Source of the DNA: Sipunculus nudus
Taxonomy: Eukaryota > Annelida > Sipuncula > Golfingiida > Sipunculidae
Assembly: GCA_026874595.1 (NCBI GenBank)
Contig: CM049306.1
Location: 39,306,019 to 39,370,018, forward strand
Direction: 5' to 3'
Length of the DNA: 64,000 nt
This document shows positions 62,496-64,000 of this stretch, piece after piece; the stretch's first letter is position 1; the number at the start of each line of letters is the position of its first letter. The position numbers and the translations under genes were made by a program. The notes below the pieces were generated by a model. That model was not told the origin of the DNA, did no database searches, and saw nothing but the letters and a program-made list of their open reading frames with translations.

Positions 62496-63383
62496 TAGGG
62501 TTGGGACGGTTACCAGTATACGGTATTATCACGATATCTCACAGCCACGGTTATCATACCGTCAACTTTCCTATTATCGCGATATCACGATATCAATTTT
62601 TGTTCACGATTATGGTTCACAGACAAGCCATTGAATTATATATTTCTGGAGAAAACTGGCATCATTAGAGTCTGTCCATGTTCAAAATAAATGTATTTCC
62701 AAGAATCACATTTATTTTTATAAACCACATGTATTTGAATACCTGCGTGTCGGTGGAACCGTGTGCTTACTGACTTCGGGAAATGTCCGGAAATAGCAGG
62801 ATGAATCTTAGAGGACAAAACCTTGAGAATTCCAGGAGAAAATAACATTATAAAGAAGAGCAATAAAACATATATTTATGCTTTTATTGCATGGAACGAT
62901 AAAACATAAAAGTGTCACCATTGGATCGAACATTCCTTCCGGGTTGCATATTTTGCCATATAAAATTGGATTGGAATATTTAGCCATGATGGGTATGACA
63001 CGCTCTCCGAAAATTCCGGGATTATCCGGCTTTTTTGTAACTATAGGAAACTGGTGAAACGTTCTGACAAGCGTGATTTGACGATTGGGGCAGGACTTCC
63101 CGCATCTCAAACTTACACACCTGCAGCGCCTTCATGTAACTTAATCACTTAATGAGTTAATTTGTGGTACTGGCACAATGGGTATAAATAATATTAAGAG
63201 TTAACCCCTCGTATAAAGTCAAGAATTTAAAGGTGGTTGTTATTAATATCATTATTGATGGCTTATCAATGCTCTTATCTATTATTAAAAATATCGCGAT
63301 ATCATGGTACCGGTATATCACAATAAAATTTGAATAATCATCATGATATCAAAAACCCATATCGTCCCAACACTAATGGAAAG
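62488..63383. mobile_element. Non-autonomous hAT element with 8-bp target duplication
   Basis: ATGGAAAG at 62488-62495 and 63376-63383 flank an 880-bp body (62496-63375). The body starts TAGGGTTGGGACGGTTACC and ends, in reverse complement, TAGTGTTGGGACGATATGG. An 8-bp duplication with TAGxGxTGGGA ends is the mark of the hAT superfamily. Palindromic motifs with cgatatc and ccggtat lie near both ends. No transposase is present. Taking out the body and one duplication restores the LINE frame exactly. Confidence 0.85.
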
Positions 63384-64000
63384 CAGTACCAATGTTTTAT
63401 CTTGAGAAAATAGGTGGAGTTGCCAATGTGTATTCAAACTTTGAATACCATAGAATACCATCTAAGATACCAGGCTTTTATAAACAATGTTTGGAAAATT
63501 GGTCACAATTTGTTTCAAAAGATCCAACCATAAAAAATGAGGTAAAACTGCAGTCTCTGTGGAACAATAGGTGGATTAAAGTGGATAAAAAGTCAGTGTA
63601 TTGCAAACATGTGGACTCGTGTGGAATAAGGTTTGTAAAAGACTTTGTATCAAATGAAGGGAAAATGCTAAAATGGTATGACTTGATTAAAAAATATCCA
63701 GATATTAGAACAGGAGTCTATCTCAAATGGAGATCTGTATTAGCTGCAATACCATGTAACTGGCTAAAATTATTGCGAGACGAGGATATCAAATCTAATG
63801 AAGGTATATCAGAGGAGCATATCATAATTACAACTAAGGGTATTACAAATATACAATCTTTATCTTCTAAATATGTTTATGATCTGTTGGTGGAAAAAAA
63901 ATTTACTGCACCCTCATCATTGGTCAAGTTAAGACATACAATACAGGATGATAATATCAACTGGGAGAGTTTGGAGCCATCCAAAAAATCTCATTGGATA
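63384..64000 (+). CDS. Second LINE copy: ORF2 C-terminal part, open to the window edge (part 3 of 3)
   Basis: The frame following the hAT element has no stop codon for more than 200 codons and leaves the window open. It reads AVPMFYLEKIGGVANVYSNF onward, includes LWNNRWIKVDKK and CGIRFVKDFVSNEGKMLKWY, and resembles the region between reverse transcriptase and the C-terminal zinc motif of L1/Tx1 ORF2 proteins. It is one continuous protein with 60400-60850 and 62449-62495 once the two inserted elements are removed. Whether the C-terminal zinc motif and poly-A tail exist lies beyond the window. Confidence 0.75.

Noticed and set aside
1-64000. CRISPR arrays, bacterial operons, rRNA or intact tRNA genes
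   Set aside because: The regular repeats here have units of 22-680 bases without unique spacers. No rRNA or complete tRNA fold was recognised, and the codon and splice patterns are those of an animal.

Overview
The window is animal nuclear DNA: AT-rich, mostly non-coding, full of (AT)n microsatellites and nested transposable elements, with one unmistakable cellular gene, a DYRK2-type protein kinase on the minus strand (20273-21937). Several repeats have asymmetric ends like those of the non-autonomous Helitron-like ('pearl'-type) elements of bivalves: a CTCAGCTGA head, a GACCCATGGGTC hairpin near the tail, and internal tandem repeats carrying a GGTGGCGCCACC palindrome. I therefore favour a marine lophotrochozoan, probably a mollusc, but the sequence does not prove it.

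Layout. 1-1850: a dispersed repeat (second copy at 39440-42210) interrupted by a 274-bp tandem array whose units look tRNA-derived on the minus strand. 3534-8945: a nearly full-length L1/Tx1-type LINE with a perfect 17-bp target duplication and a poly-A tail, itself inside a short inverted-repeat element (about 3419-9206). Its ORF1 reads RNA-binding region, zinc knuckle, then a NADAR (YbiA/DUF1768-like) domain; ORF2 is endonuclease plus reverse transcriptase. Both are broken. 9.2-20.2 kb: no recognisable gene. 20.2-22.5 kb: the kinase gene and its presumed promoter. 22.5-33.9 kb: non-coding, with microsatellites, a Harbinger-type MITE and a poly-C foldback element. 33.9-36.4 kb: nested Helitron-like repeats. 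36.8-39.1 kb: long (AT)n tracts. 42.3-52.9 kb: the likely first exon of an unrecognised plus-strand gene, and three weaker exon candidates whose reading phases can be joined. 54-58.5 kb: further Helitron-like repeats. 60.15-64.0 kb: a second, 5'-truncated LINE split by a Helitron-like element (60851-62448) and a hAT element with an 8-bp duplication (62496-63375); its last reading frame runs off the window.

The most notable item is the NADAR domain in the LINE ORF1. NADAR enzymes are glycosidases of the riboflavin pathway and of NAD/ADP-ribose chemistry, and some remove ADP-ribose from guanine. A LINE carrying one may protect its own nucleic acid, or counter a host defence based on nucleic-acid ADP-ribosylation. 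That functional reading is inference; the domain match rests on motif recognition by eye.
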